Positions 52,708 through 60,890 of a DNA stretch of 64,000 bases are shown one piece after another. The stretch's first letter is position 1. Every line of letters starts with the position of its first letter. The position numbers and the translations under genes were made by a program. Location of the stretch: assembly GCA_013334395.1 (NCBI GenBank), contig JAAXXS010000002.1, positions 38,227-102,226 of the forward strand, read 5' to 3'. This stretch comes from Holophagaceae bacterium (GTDB lineage Bacteria > Acidobacteriota > Holophagae > Holophagales > Holophagaceae). Under the pieces are notes generated by a model. It did no database searches. It was not told the DNA's origin and saw nothing but the letters and a program-made list of their open reading frames with translations.

Positions 52708-55700
52708 TCAGGGCCTGGCGATGAACCCCAGGATCGCGTGGCCCCCCAGCAGCGGCTGTCGCGCCAGGGCCTGGGCCTTCAGCTGCTGCGCCTCCTGGGT
52801 CCTGCCCTGATCCGAAAGGAGCAGGGCGCGATGCAGGGCCAGCTCGGCGTCGTCACCGGCGGCGGTCTGAAGGGGCTGCAGTGCTACCAAGGCCAGGGCG
52901 AGATCCCCAGGCCGCCCCCGCCGACGCAGGGCCCGGGCCAGACCCAGGCGCGGGTCCCGCGAGCCCGGGTCCAGCTTGATCACCGCCTGGAAATCCGCGC
53001 AGGCCTTCGGAGCCGCCTCTGCGATGCCCGCCTCGGCCCGGGCCAGGTGGATCCAGGCCCGGATCTCCAGCACGCCGGGATTCTTCATGGCAGCCTGGGC
53101 CAGACTGAAGGCGACCAGCGCCTCCCGGAAGCTGGCCTCGTCCCGGGCCCGGGTCTGGCCCATCTGCCCATCGAAGAGGGCCAGTGCCTTCAGCCAGGCC
53201 TGGTAGTAGAGCAGCAGGGACTGTCCGGGCCAGCGGCTCAGGCCCGCCTCAAGCCCTGGCGCTACCCGCTTCGCCACCTCGCTCACGGAGCGACCCGAGG
53301 CCAGCCGGGCCTGGGCCCAGGCCACCGCGCTGTAGCCCAGGTCCGTGGTGCGGTTCAGGCGCGTGGGCTCCTGGGCCAGGAGCGCCTCGTATTGGGCGTG
53401 GCCATCGGCCTGGAGGGCATCGGGATCCCGCCCATGGTTCCAGGCATCCTGAGCCTGCAGGCTGCGGAGGTCCGCGTGGTTGGGCCCCACGAAGCGGAAG
53501 GAGATCCCCCGCATGCTCTTGAGCCGGTTCAAGAGGCCCTCGGCAACGCCCAGGGGCTCAGCCGGATCCTGGTTGTGGACGAGGAGGTAGCGGGCCTCAT
53601 CCAGCGAATTGACCACGGCCAGGTGGGGGCCGCTTGGATGCCAGGGCTCCAGCTGCTCGGCGGCCAGGGCACTGCTGCGCCCTTCCCGGAGGCTCTCGAG
53701 GGGATCCTGCTGGGAGAGGGACTTGGCGTGGCCCAGGGTGTAGAGGGCCTTGGCCAGGGCCCGCAGGGCATCCGCGTCCCGGGGCCTCAGGGCCACGGCG
53801 CGCCGGCTTGCCTCGACCTGCAGCTGGCCCAGGGAGATGCCCTTCACCCCGCCCACCAGGGAGGACTCTTTGGCGCCGGCCTCCAGCAGGATGCCCCGCA
53901 CCTTCCAAGCCTCCGCCCAGTCCGGGTCCAGGGCCAGAGCCCGGTCCGCCCAGGCCAGACCGGCCAGGAAGGGGGCCTTGATGGGCCGCCCCTGCCACAG
54001 CTCCGTGCTGGCCTCCATGTCCTTGAAGTGGGCCATCAGAAGGGGCACCTCGGGGTCGCTGCGCAGGTCCGCCAGCAGGGCCTCCCCGACCCGCAGGCCC
54101 GCCTCAACGCAGGCCTTGGTCTTGGCGTGGTCGCTCTCCAGGTGCGCCTCGGAGCCCTCCTGGGCCCAGGCTTGGAGCTCCAGCAAGGTGGACTCGAACC
54201 GCTCGGGATCTTCGGCCCGGGACTGCCGGGCCAGGTTCCGGGCCTCCGGAAAGCGCTTCTCCACCAGGGCCATGAAGGCCCGCTGGTGCAGGGTGTTCCC
54301 GGCGAGCCCCAGGTGTTCCAGGGCCGGCGCCTTGAGCTCCTTGTCCAGGGCCTGGCGTCGCTGGGCGCGCAGCTCAGGATCTTTCAGGCCCTCCACGGCG
54401 GGAAGTGCCCGCAGGTAGCGTCGGCCGTAGACGAACCCCAGGGCCTCGTCCAGCTCCGGTCCCCGGAAGCCCTTGGCCTCGGCGGACTCCAGGGCCGCCA
54501 GGGAGGCCTCCAGTTCGTCGAGCAGGAAGTGGACCTTGCCCCGCGCATAGTCGGCCGCCGCACTCCCGGGGCCCCGATGCGCGGCCAGCCGGGCCAGCCC
54601 GGCCCGGAGCTCGGCCTTCATGGGCCGCAGGTCGTGGGGCGGCGCCAGGTGGGCCATCTTCAGGCGCAGCTCCAGGGCCTTGGCCTCGCCCCCCAGCTGA
54701 GCCGCACTCAGAGTCTCCAGGGTAGCGCGGCGGCTGTTCCAGCCCGCGAAGGCGCCCGCGACCAGCAAGGCCAGGAGGCCCACGCCCAGCACCCGGGCCG
54801 GCAGCGGGTTGCGCCGGGCCCAGCGCCCGCCGCGCTCCAGCAGGTTCAGGGAGCGTGCCAGGATGGGCTCCCCACTGAGCACCCGGTCCAAGTCCGCAGC
54901 AAAGGCCTCCGCCGTGGGATAGCGCTGGGCGGGCTCCTTCTCCATGGCCTTGGCGACCACCACTCCCAGGTCCCGGGGAAGCCCGTCCACCTGGCTGACC
55001 AATGGCCGGGGCTCCTCCTCGAGGAGGCGGCGCAGCAGGTCCCCGGGGCGCTCCTCCCCTTCGGGCGTGGGACCCTCCAAGTCGCCGAGGCCCGGGACGG
55101 CGGCGGTGAGGGCAGGCGTGCTTCGGAACGGGGCCCGGCCCACGAGCACCGCGTAGAGGGTGGCGCCCAGGCCGTAGATGTCCGACCGGGAGTCCACGGG
55201 CGAGGCTCCGGTCACCTGCTCAGGGGCCATGTAGTCCACGGTGCCCATAAGCAGTCCCGAGCGGGTGAGGCCGCCCTCCTCGTCCCGGGCCAAGCCGAAA
55301 TCCGAGAGCCGGGCCTGGGGGCCCTCTGCGGTGTCCTCCACGAGGATGTTGGCAGGCTTGATGTCCCGGTGGACCAGGCCCATGCGGTGGGCGGCCCCCA
55401 GGCCCCGGGCGGCCTGGGCGGCCAGGGTCACCTTGGTGCGCCAGGTGGCGCCAGCCTCCAGGTCGCCCAGGGTCCGGCCCTCCACCAGCTGGAAGAGGAT
55501 GCACGGGCGCCCATCCAGGGTGCCCGTGTCAAAGACGCTCACCACATTCGGGTGCTCCACCCGGGACTGGAGGCGCGCCTCGAGAAGCAGCCGGTCCGCC
55601 TCCTTGGGGTCACTCCCGCGCACAAACTTCACGGCCAGGGGCCGCTCCAGGGCCCGATCCCAGGCCCGGTACACCTCGCCCATGCCGCCCGCGCCCAGCA

Positions 55701-55749
55701 GGCCCTTCAGGGTGATGCGGCTGTCCAGAGCCGGCAGAAGCAGGCTCAT
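52708..55749 (-). CDS. Membrane-anchored Ser/Thr protein kinase with TPR-like C-terminal region
   Basis: From ATG 55749 this is a 1013-residue Hanks-type kinase. The kinase domain (about residues 12-290) is complete: the Gly loop LLGAGGMGEVYRAWD, catalytic Lys41 in PLAVKFV, HRDIKPANILV, SDFGLARDEEGG, and GTVDYMAPEQV. One transmembrane helix lies near residue 330 (VLGVGLLALLVAGAFAGW). Some 670 residues of Ala/Leu-rich helical repeats, TPR-like, follow. It starts within the stop of the MocR gene (ATGA), so translation of the two is coupled. The substrate is unknown; it is followed by the lipoprotein cluster. Confidence 0.9.
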   Translation of the reverse strand: MSLLLPALDSRITLKGLLGAGGMGEVYRAWDRALERPLAVKFVRGSDPKEADRLLLEARLQSRVEHPNVVSVFDTGTLDGRPCILFQLVEGRTLGDLEAGATWRTKVTLAAQAARGLGAAHRMGLVHRDIKPANILVEDTAEGPQARLSDFGLARDEEGGLTRSGLLMGTVDYMAPEQVTGASPVDSRSDIYGLGATLYAVLVGRAPFRSTPALTAAVPGLGDLEGPTPEGEERPGDLLRRLLEEEPRPLVSQVDGLPRDLGVVVAKAMEKEPAQRYPTAEAFAADLDRVLSGEPILARSLNLLERGGRWARRNPLPARVLGVGLLALLVAGAFAGWNSRRATLETLSAAQLGGEAKALELRLKMAHLAPPHDLRPMKAELRAGLARLAAHRGPGSAAADYARGKVHFLLDELEASLAALESAEAKGFRGPELDEALGFVYGRRYLRALPAVEGLKDPELRAQRRQALDKELKAPALEHLGLAGNTLHQRAFMALVEKRFPEARNLARQSRAEDPERFESTLLELQAWAQEGSEAHLESDHAKTKACVEAGLRVGEALLADLRSDPEVPLLMAHFKDMEASTELWQGRPIKAPFLAGLAWADRALALDPDWAEAWKVRGILLEAGAKESSLVGGVKGISLGQLQVEASRRAVALRPRDADALRALAKALYTLGHAKSLSQQDPLESLREGRSSALAAEQLEPWHPSGPHLAVVNSLDEARYLLVHNQDPAEPLGVAEGLLNRLKSMRGISFRFVGPNHADLRSLQAQDAWNHGRDPDALQADGHAQYEALLAQEPTRLNRTTDLGYSAVAWAQARLASGRSVSEVAKRVAPGLEAGLSRWPGQSLLLYYQAWLKALALFDGQMGQTRARDEASFREALVAFSLAQAAMKNPGVLEIRAWIHLARAEAGIAEAAPKACADFQAVIKLDPGSRDPRLGLARALRRRGRPGDLALALVALQPLQTAAGDDAELALHRALLLSDQGRTQEAQQLKAQALARQPLLGGHAILGFIARP

Positions 55750-57254
55750 CGGCCCTCTTCCAGGGAGGCCCACATGCGGTGGGCCACCTCTTTCAGGTCG
55801 GTCTCGGGGTAGTTGGAGAAACCCAGGCGGAGGCCCTGCACGGGGCCCCCGTCAAAGGAGAAGCGCCGCCCCGGCTGGAAGGCCACGCCCCGCTCCAGGG
55901 CCCGGGCCGCCCAGCGGTCGACATCCACGCCCTCGGCCACCTGGGCCCAGAGGGCCAGCCCCCCCTCGGGCACCTGGAACTGGAGCTGATCCCCCAGGGT
56001 CTGGCTAAGGGCCTGGCAGAGAGCGTCCCGGCGCACCCGGTAGGTCTGGTGCATGCGGTTGAGGTGGCGGTGGATGTCGCCGTCATCCAGCAGCTCGGCG
56101 AAGGCCCGCTCCAGCACCATGTCCCCCTGCCGATCCAGGGCCTGGCGGAGGGCCCGCAGGAGGGCGATGAGGGGGGCGGGTCCATAGACATAGCCCAGGC
56201 GCAGGTTGGGGCTGAAGATCTTGCTGAGGGTGCCCACATGAATCACCACGCCCGCGCGGTCCTCGGCGGCGAGGGGGGCCCGGGGGCGCCCCTCGAAGAG
56301 GAACTCGCTGTCCTGGTCGTTCTCGATGATGGCGAACCGATGTTCCCGGGCCAATTCGGTGAGCCGCGCACGGCGCTCGATGCTGAGGGGCACCAGGGTC
56401 GGATACTGGCGCAGGGGGGTCACATAGACGGCCCGCAGGCGCTCGGACTCCGCCAGCTGGGCCAGGGCACCCACGCGCATGCCCTCGGCATCCACGGGCA
56501 CGGGCAGGCAGCGGGCGCCCGCCCGGGCAAAGGCCTCCCAGACGCCCGGGTGGCCCAGGGCCTCCACGGCCACCGCTTCGCCTCCTGAGATCAGGGCCTG
56601 CCCCACCAGGAACAGCGCCATCTGGCTGCCCCGGGTCACCAGGATGTTGTCCGGGGAGGCGGCGATGCCCCGGGATTCACTGAGCATCCGAGCCAGGGAC
56701 TGGCGGAGCATGGGGTGCCCCTGGGGGTCCTCCAGCTCGAGGTTCTGCTGGCGGTTCAGCACCAGGGCCCGACGGTAGGCCCGGGCCAGCTCCGCCCCGG
56801 GCAGGAGGCGGGGATCCGGCAGGCCGCTGGCCACCTTCAGGAGCCCCGGCGACCCTTTGGGCACCTCCTCAAGCCGCGCCGTGGCCAGGTCGAAGCCCAT
56901 GGCCGGCCCCTCAGGAACCGGCACCGTGGACGCGGCCTGCCCCGGCAGGCGCAGGGGTGGATCGGGCGCCACCGCGCTGCCTTCTCCAGGCGTGGAGATG
57001 ACCCACCCCTCCGCCTGCAACTCCCGGTAGGCGGCCATGACCGTGTTGCGGCTGATGCCCAGACGCTCTCCGAGGGTCCGGTAGCCGGGCAGGGCATCCC
57101 CGGGATGCAGGCGCCCCCGGTGGATCTCCCGCATGAGGGAGTGCGCGATCTGGAGGTAGACCGGCTCCTTGCTCTCGCGGTCAAGAAATACGGCGGGCGT
57201 CCGTGCGCTCAGGGCTGTCTCCGGGGGAAGAGCAAGTCTAAGGGGAATCAGCAA
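55746..57254 (-). CDS. MocR-type GntR/aminotransferase transcriptional regulator
   Basis: This protein of about 500 residues fuses a GntR winged helix (PVYLQIAHSLMREIHRGRL, then LGERLGISRNTVMAAYREL) to a PLP-dependent aminotransferase-like domain with the PLP lysine in HVGTLSKIFSPNLRLGYVYG. MocR proteins sense PLP or amino-acid-related ligands (PdxR, GabR). The start is unclear: no ATG or GTG is suitably placed. A TTG at 57254 is chosen here. An alternative is a CTG at 57212 with GGAG six bases upstream, lying just after a TAGACT box. It is co-transcribed with the kinase and divergent from the Big_2 lipoprotein gene, which it might regulate. Confidence 0.82.
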   Translation of the reverse strand: MLIPLRLALPPETALSARTPAVFLDRESKEPVYLQIAHSLMREIHRGRLHPGDALPGYRTLGERLGISRNTVMAAYRELQAEGWVISTPGEGSAVAPDPPLRLPGQAASTVPVPEGPAMGFDLATARLEEVPKGSPGLLKVASGLPDPRLLPGAELARAYRRALVLNRQQNLELEDPQGHPMLRQSLARMLSESRGIAASPDNILVTRGSQMALFLVGQALISGGEAVAVEALGHPGVWEAFARAGARCLPVPVDAEGMRVGALAQLAESERLRAVYVTPLRQYPTLVPLSIERRARLTELAREHRFAIIENDQDSEFLFEGRPRAPLAAEDRAGVVIHVGTLSKIFSPNLRLGYVYGPAPLIALLRALRQALDRQGDMVLERAFAELLDDGDIHRHLNRMHQTYRVRRDALCQALSQTLGDQLQFQVPEGGLALWAQVAEGVDVDRWAARALERGVAFQPGRRFSFDGGPVQGLRLGFSNYPETDLKEVAHRMWASLEEGR

Positions 57255-57269
57255 AATTCCGCAATCGAA

Positions 57270-57303
57270 GGTGGCCCAGCCTGCTTCTTGAAAGCGTCCC
57301 TCC
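57270..57303 (+). ncRNA. Degenerate copy of the leader hairpin (element D)
   Basis: On the plus strand the sequence shares the GGTGGCCCAG entry and the AAAGCGT exit of element C, and contains a small GCTT/AAGC hairpin (57283-57294). The outer CCCAGG/CCTGGG stem is not kept. It lies 51 bases before the ATG of the Big_2 lipoprotein. It may be a diverged member or chance. Confidence 0.3.
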
Positions 57304-57354
57304 CTGCGGCCCGTCGCCCCTCCGATCCTGAGCCATCCCCTCAGGAGCAGCCCC

Positions 57355-59421
57355 ATGCCAACCGTCCTGCCGCAAACACCCTCCTTCCCCCTTCGAGGCC
57401 TCCTCGTGGGGGCCCTCGCTCTGCTGGTCACCGCCTGCGGCGGTGGGGGCGGCTCGGCCGCCACCCCGGCCCCGCCTGCGGCCACGGCCACCCTGCTCAG
57501 CCTCTCCCTCAGCCCAGCCGCACCCAGCCTGGCTCCGGGAGGCACTCGGCAGATGACGGCGACGGGCGCCTACTCCGATGGCGCGAGCAAAGACCTGACC
57601 GCCACCGTGAGCTGGACCTCCTCGGCTTCCAGCGTCGCGACCCTCAGCACCGGTGGCATGGCCACCGCCATCGCCGCCGGCTCAGCCACCCTGACCGCCA
57701 CCGCCAGCGGCATCCAGGGCAGCACGCTGTTGACCGTCAGCGCCCAGCCCTCCAGCCTCGTCTCCCTGGCGATCACCCCGGCCTCTTCCAGCCTCGTGAT
57801 GGGCGGGACCCGCCACCTGCTGGCCACGGGTTCCTATTCGGACGGCACCAGCCGGGACCTGACGACCAGCGTGACCTGGACCAGCGCCACACCTGCGGTG
57901 GCGGCCGTGAACAGCGCCGGACAGGTCGTCGGCATCGCCGTGGGCAGCGCCACCATCGCCGCCACGGCCGGCAGCCTGACGACCCAGGCGCAGGTCGCCG
58001 TGACCGCCGCCACGCTCAAGGCCATCGACGTCACCCCGGCCAACATGAGCCTGACCAAGGGCGAGACCAAGGCCTACTTCGCCACCGGCACCTTCAGCGA
58101 CGGCAGCACCGGGCCTGCGGCCGTGAGCTGGAGTTCCTCCAACCCGGCCGTGGCCTCCGTCGCCAGCACGGGGGTGGTCACCGCGCTGGGCACCGGCACC
58201 ACCACCATCACCGCCACCTCGGGCAACCTGACCGGCAGCGGCACCCTGGCGGTGACCGCCGCCACCCTCCGCAGCCTGCAGGTCACGCCCGCGTCGTCCT
58301 CGTTCAGCACGGGTGCCACGGTGGCCCTGAGTGCCACGGGGACCTACACGGACGGCAGCACCGCGAACCTCAGCGCCAGCGCGACCTGGACGTCTTCAAC
58401 TCCGGCGGTGGCCACGGTCAGCGCCAGCGGCGTGGCCACCGGTGTCAGCGCCGGTTCCAGCACCGTCACCGCCACCTCCGGGGCCATCTCCGGCAGCGCC
58501 ACCCTGACGGTCACCCAGCCCACAGCCATCCTGACGAACATCTCCATCACGCCGCTCTCCCCGGTCCTGGTGAAGGGCAACACGCAGCAGCTGACTGCCA
58601 CGGGCGTCATGTCCTCGGGACCCTCCGTGAACCTGACCTCGCAGGTCCAGTGGTCCTCAGGCAACACCGCCGTGGCCCAGGTCAGCGCATTGGGCCTTGT
58701 CAGCGCGCTGAACGCGGGCACGGCGGTCATCGTGGCCCGCAGCGCCGATGGCGCCGTGTCGGGACAGACCACGGTGACGGTGACCACCCCCAGCCTGACC
58801 TCCATCACCCTGGACCCGCCCTCCGCCTCCCTCAGCATCGGCGGCACCGTGGACATCACGGCGATCGGGAACTTCTCGAATGGTGTCTCCACCAACCCCT
58901 ACGACACCCAGGTGACCTGGAGCTCCAGCAACCCCGCCGTGGCCACCGTGGAGTCCCACGGACTGGTGACGGCGGTCGGGGCCGGCACCACGAGCATCCG
59001 CGCCACCAGCGGCGGCGTCACCGCCAGCGCTGCGGTGACCGTGGCCGGAGCCAGCTTCGATCCCGCCCTGGTGGGCACCTGGAAGTTCATCGACATCACC
59101 GGGACCTACGGCAGCTTCTACACCTTCAACAGCAACGGCAGCTTCACCTACTCCCTGGTCTACCTCAACCACGGTGTCTGCATCAGCACCTCCCAGCACA
59201 CGGCCAACCGCTTCGGGACCTTCTCCAGCGCCCCTGGCAAGATCATCCTGAACGTCACCACGTCCTACGACGACGACTACAACTGCTCTGGAACCGGTTT
59301 CCGCACCACCTTCCAGCCCAGCATCCAGGAGCACCAGGCCGCCTTCCAGTCCGGCCAGCTCCTCACGAACAACCCGAACGATTTCTACCCCACTGGCTGG
59401 CTCGCTCACACCAAGCAGTAA
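57355..59421 (+). CDS. Lipoprotein with six Big_2-type Ig-like repeats
   Basis: This 688-residue protein has a lipoprotein signal ending LALLVTACGGGGG. Six bacterial Ig-like (Big_2, invasin/intimin type) repeats of about 85 residues follow. Each has a L-x-x-I-x-[VT]-P start, a [LM]TATGxYSDGS strand, a W[TS]SSxPAVAxV strand and a GxATITATSG close. A C-terminal domain of about 120 residues starts LVGTWKFIDITGTYGSFYTF and resembles small lipocalin-like folds found in secreted proteins. AGGAG lies six bases before the ATG. It probably displays the C-terminal domain away from the cell surface. Confidence 0.88.
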   Translation: MPTVLPQTPSFPLRGLLVGALALLVTACGGGGGSAATPAPPAATATLLSLSLSPAAPSLAPGGTRQMTATGAYSDGASKDLTATVSWTSSASSVATLSTGGMATAIAAGSATLTATASGIQGSTLLTVSAQPSSLVSLAITPASSSLVMGGTRHLLATGSYSDGTSRDLTTSVTWTSATPAVAAVNSAGQVVGIAVGSATIAATAGSLTTQAQVAVTAATLKAIDVTPANMSLTKGETKAYFATGTFSDGSTGPAAVSWSSSNPAVASVASTGVVTALGTGTTTITATSGNLTGSGTLAVTAATLRSLQVTPASSSFSTGATVALSATGTYTDGSTANLSASATWTSSTPAVATVSASGVATGVSAGSSTVTATSGAISGSATLTVTQPTAILTNISITPLSPVLVKGNTQQLTATGVMSSGPSVNLTSQVQWSSGNTAVAQVSALGLVSALNAGTAVIVARSADGAVSGQTTVTVTTPSLTSITLDPPSASLSIGGTVDITAIGNFSNGVSTNPYDTQVTWSSSNPAVATVESHGLVTAVGAGTTSIRATSGGVTASAAVTVAGASFDPALVGTWKFIDITGTYGSFYTFNSNGSFTYSLVYLNHGVCISTSQHTANRFGTFSSAPGKIILNVTTSYDDDYNCSGTGFRTTFQPSIQEHQAAFQSGQLLTNNPNDFYPTGWLAHTKQ

Positions 59422-59437
59422 CCGGCTTCCAGGACGC

Positions 59438-59476
59438 AACCCTCGACCATGAGCCTCGCTCTGGTCGAGGGTTTTT
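59438..59476 (+). terminator. Intrinsic terminator after the Big_2 lipoprotein gene
   Basis: AACCCTCGACCA (59438-59449) pairs perfectly with TGGTCGAGGGTT (59462-59473) around a 12-base loop, followed by a short T-tract to 59476. Confidence 0.92.
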
Positions 59477-59527
59477 CCGGCGCCTCCCGTGAAGCCCGAA
59501 AGGGGGGCAGCCTCTGCGGACGGATGC

Positions 59528-59533
59528 TAATCT
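59528..59533 (+). promoter_or_regulatory. Leaderless-type -10 box before the zinc-ribbon gene
   Basis: TAATCT ends six bases before the ATG at 59540, and no ribosome binding site is present. The layout equals that at 60879-60884. Confidence 0.55.
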
Positions 59534-59539
59534 GTGCCT

Positions 59540-59971
59540 ATGACGAAAATCTACTATGCCGGCCAGGATGTGGATGCCCCCTGCGGCCGCTGCGGTGGGG
59601 AGACCCGCCATCAAGTACTGACCGCCACTGATGGGGTCCCCGACCGGCTCATCTGCGGCAACTGCAGGTCCGTGCACAAGTACCGCGCGGCCAAGCCCGA
59701 GCCGCTCGCCCGCAGTCCGCGCGTCCCGCGCCTTCCGGCCGCGGCGAAGACCGGCGGCGCCCGGCCCAACTCCCTGACCGCGCAGTTCCAGGAGACCCTG
59801 ATCCGGGAGCAAGGCGGGGCCCTGGCCCGGCCCTACCGCGTCTCCGAGGTCTGGGAAGAAGGCGCCTGGATGGACCACCCCACCTTTGGCCTGGGCCGCG
59901 TGCAGCGGCGCCTCGGCAAGAAGGTGGATGTCCTGTTCCAGTCCGGGCTGAAGACCCTGGTCAGCGCATGA
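59540..59971 (+). CDS. Zinc-ribbon protein with KOW/CarD-like C-terminal motif
   Basis: From ATG 59540 this is a 143-residue protein. Two CxxC knuckles (APCGRCGGETRH and LICGNCRSVHKY) form a zinc ribbon in the first 50 residues. A Pro/Ala/Arg-rich linker follows. The C-terminal motif MDHPTFGLGRVQRRLGKKVD, with VLFQSGLKTL, matches the HxxFGxGxV...VxFxxGxKxL pattern seen at the ends of UvrD-like helicases and in CarD-like domains that contact RNA polymerase. The stop overlaps the exonuclease start as ATGA. A nucleic-acid or polymerase-associated role is inferred; the family is not one I can name. Confidence 0.7.
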   Translation: MTKIYYAGQDVDAPCGRCGGETRHQVLTATDGVPDRLICGNCRSVHKYRAAKPEPLARSPRVPRLPAAAKTGGARPNSLTAQFQETLIREQGGALARPYRVSEVWEEGAWMDHPTFGLGRVQRRLGKKVDVLFQSGLKTLVSA

Positions 59972-60606
59972 CCCAGGAACCGTTCCTCGAATCCAGCTCC
60001 CCGGCCCTGCGGGAGCTGAGCTTCGCGGTGATCGACCTGGAGACCACAGGCGGCAGCCCCAAGGCCCGCTGGGGCAAGGATGGCCGGTTCATCCAGCCCT
60101 CGGAGATCACGGAGGTGGGCCTGGTGCGGCTCTCCGGCCTGGTAGTCGAGGACCGCTTCTCCAGCCTGGCCTCCATCCAGGGGTTCCTGCCCGAAGAGAT
60201 CCAGAGGCTCACTGGCATCTCCCTGCCCATGCTGGCTGGCGCACCCCCCTGGGAGCAGGTGGCCCTGAAGCTCATGCCCCAGCTCGAGGGCCGCGTCTGG
60301 GTGGCCCACCACGCCCCCTACGACGGCAGCTTCCTGAAGGCCTGGCTGCCCGAGGGCGTCTGGCGCCGGCACCGCCTCATCTGCACCCGGCTGCTGGCCA
60401 AGCGGCTTATTCCCGAGCTGCCCCGGCGCAGCCTGGGTGAGCTCTGCGCCTTCCTGGGCATCACCAACACCCGCGCCCACCGCGCCCTGCAGGATGCCGA
60501 AGCCACCGCCGAGGCACTCCAGCACCTGATCAAGCGCGCCGAGGACCAGGGCCTGGACGGCGAGGCCTTCCTGGCGGCGGGGGAAGTGCCCTGGAGCAAG
60601 GTGTAG
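59968..60606 (+). CDS. DnaQ-like 3'-5' exonuclease
   Basis: This 212-residue protein has the DEDDh exonuclease motifs: ExoI FAVIDLETTGGS (Asp and Glu), ExoII WVAHHAPYDGSFL (Asp), and ExoIII HRALQDAEAT (His and Asp). It resembles DNA polymerase III epsilon and PolC-type proofreading domains but has no polymerase module. An insertion after ExoI (KARWGKDGRFIQPSE) is unusual. The gene is translationally coupled to the zinc-ribbon gene through an ATGA overlap. Confidence 0.9.
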   Translation: MTQEPFLESSSPALRELSFAVIDLETTGGSPKARWGKDGRFIQPSEITEVGLVRLSGLVVEDRFSSLASIQGFLPEEIQRLTGISLPMLAGAPPWEQVALKLMPQLEGRVWVAHHAPYDGSFLKAWLPEGVWRRHRLICTRLLAKRLIPELPRRSLGELCAFLGITNTRAHRALQDAEATAEALQHLIKRAEDQGLDGEAFLAAGEVPWSKV

Positions 60607-60630
60607 CAAGGTCCTGGGAGGTCCAGGGAT

Positions 60631-60804
60631 CTACTTGATCGCCTTCTTGGCCTTCTCGGCTGAGGCCTTGGAGTAGAAGGCGCAGACGCCCTTCTTGGCG
60701 TCGGGCTCGATGCCGGCGGCCTTGAGGGCATCCTTGAGCTTCTTTTCAGGAACGCCAAGGTCCTTGGCCCAGTTCGCCGCTGACTTCAGGTCTTCCGTGC
60801 CCAT
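60631..60804 (-). CDS. Small conserved-looking basic protein (57 aa)
   Basis: GGAGG lies five bases before the ATG at 60804, so the start is firm. The product starts MGTEDLKSAANWAKDLGVP and continues EKKLKDALKAAGIEPDAKKG, then VCAFYSKASAEKAKKAIK. The first part looks like a helix-turn-helix (DLGVPEKKLKDALKAAGI); the second like a short beta-alpha unit. It is rich in Lys and Ala and may bind nucleic acid. It converges on the exonuclease gene. Confidence 0.65.
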   Translation of the reverse strand: MGTEDLKSAANWAKDLGVPEKKLKDALKAAGIEPDAKKGVCAFYSKASAEKAKKAIK

Positions 60805-60878
60805 GCGATCCTCCCGGGGTGGCAACCATCCAGCCCCGTCCAGGTTACATGGTTGGCGGCCCCTTTCAGCCCCTCGGC

Positions 60879-60884
60879 TAAACT
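60879..60884 (+). promoter_or_regulatory. Leaderless-type -10 box before the membrane protein gene
   Basis: TAAACT ends exactly six bases before the ATG at 60891; the intervening GCCGGG is not placed as a ribosome binding site. Confidence 0.55.
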
Positions 60885-60890
60885 GCCGGG

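Noticed and set aside
57355-59421. CRISPR-like or tandem DNA repeats in the Big_2 gene
   Set aside because: The periodicity is protein-level (Ig repeats of about 85 residues) with diverged DNA; no identical repeats with spacers.
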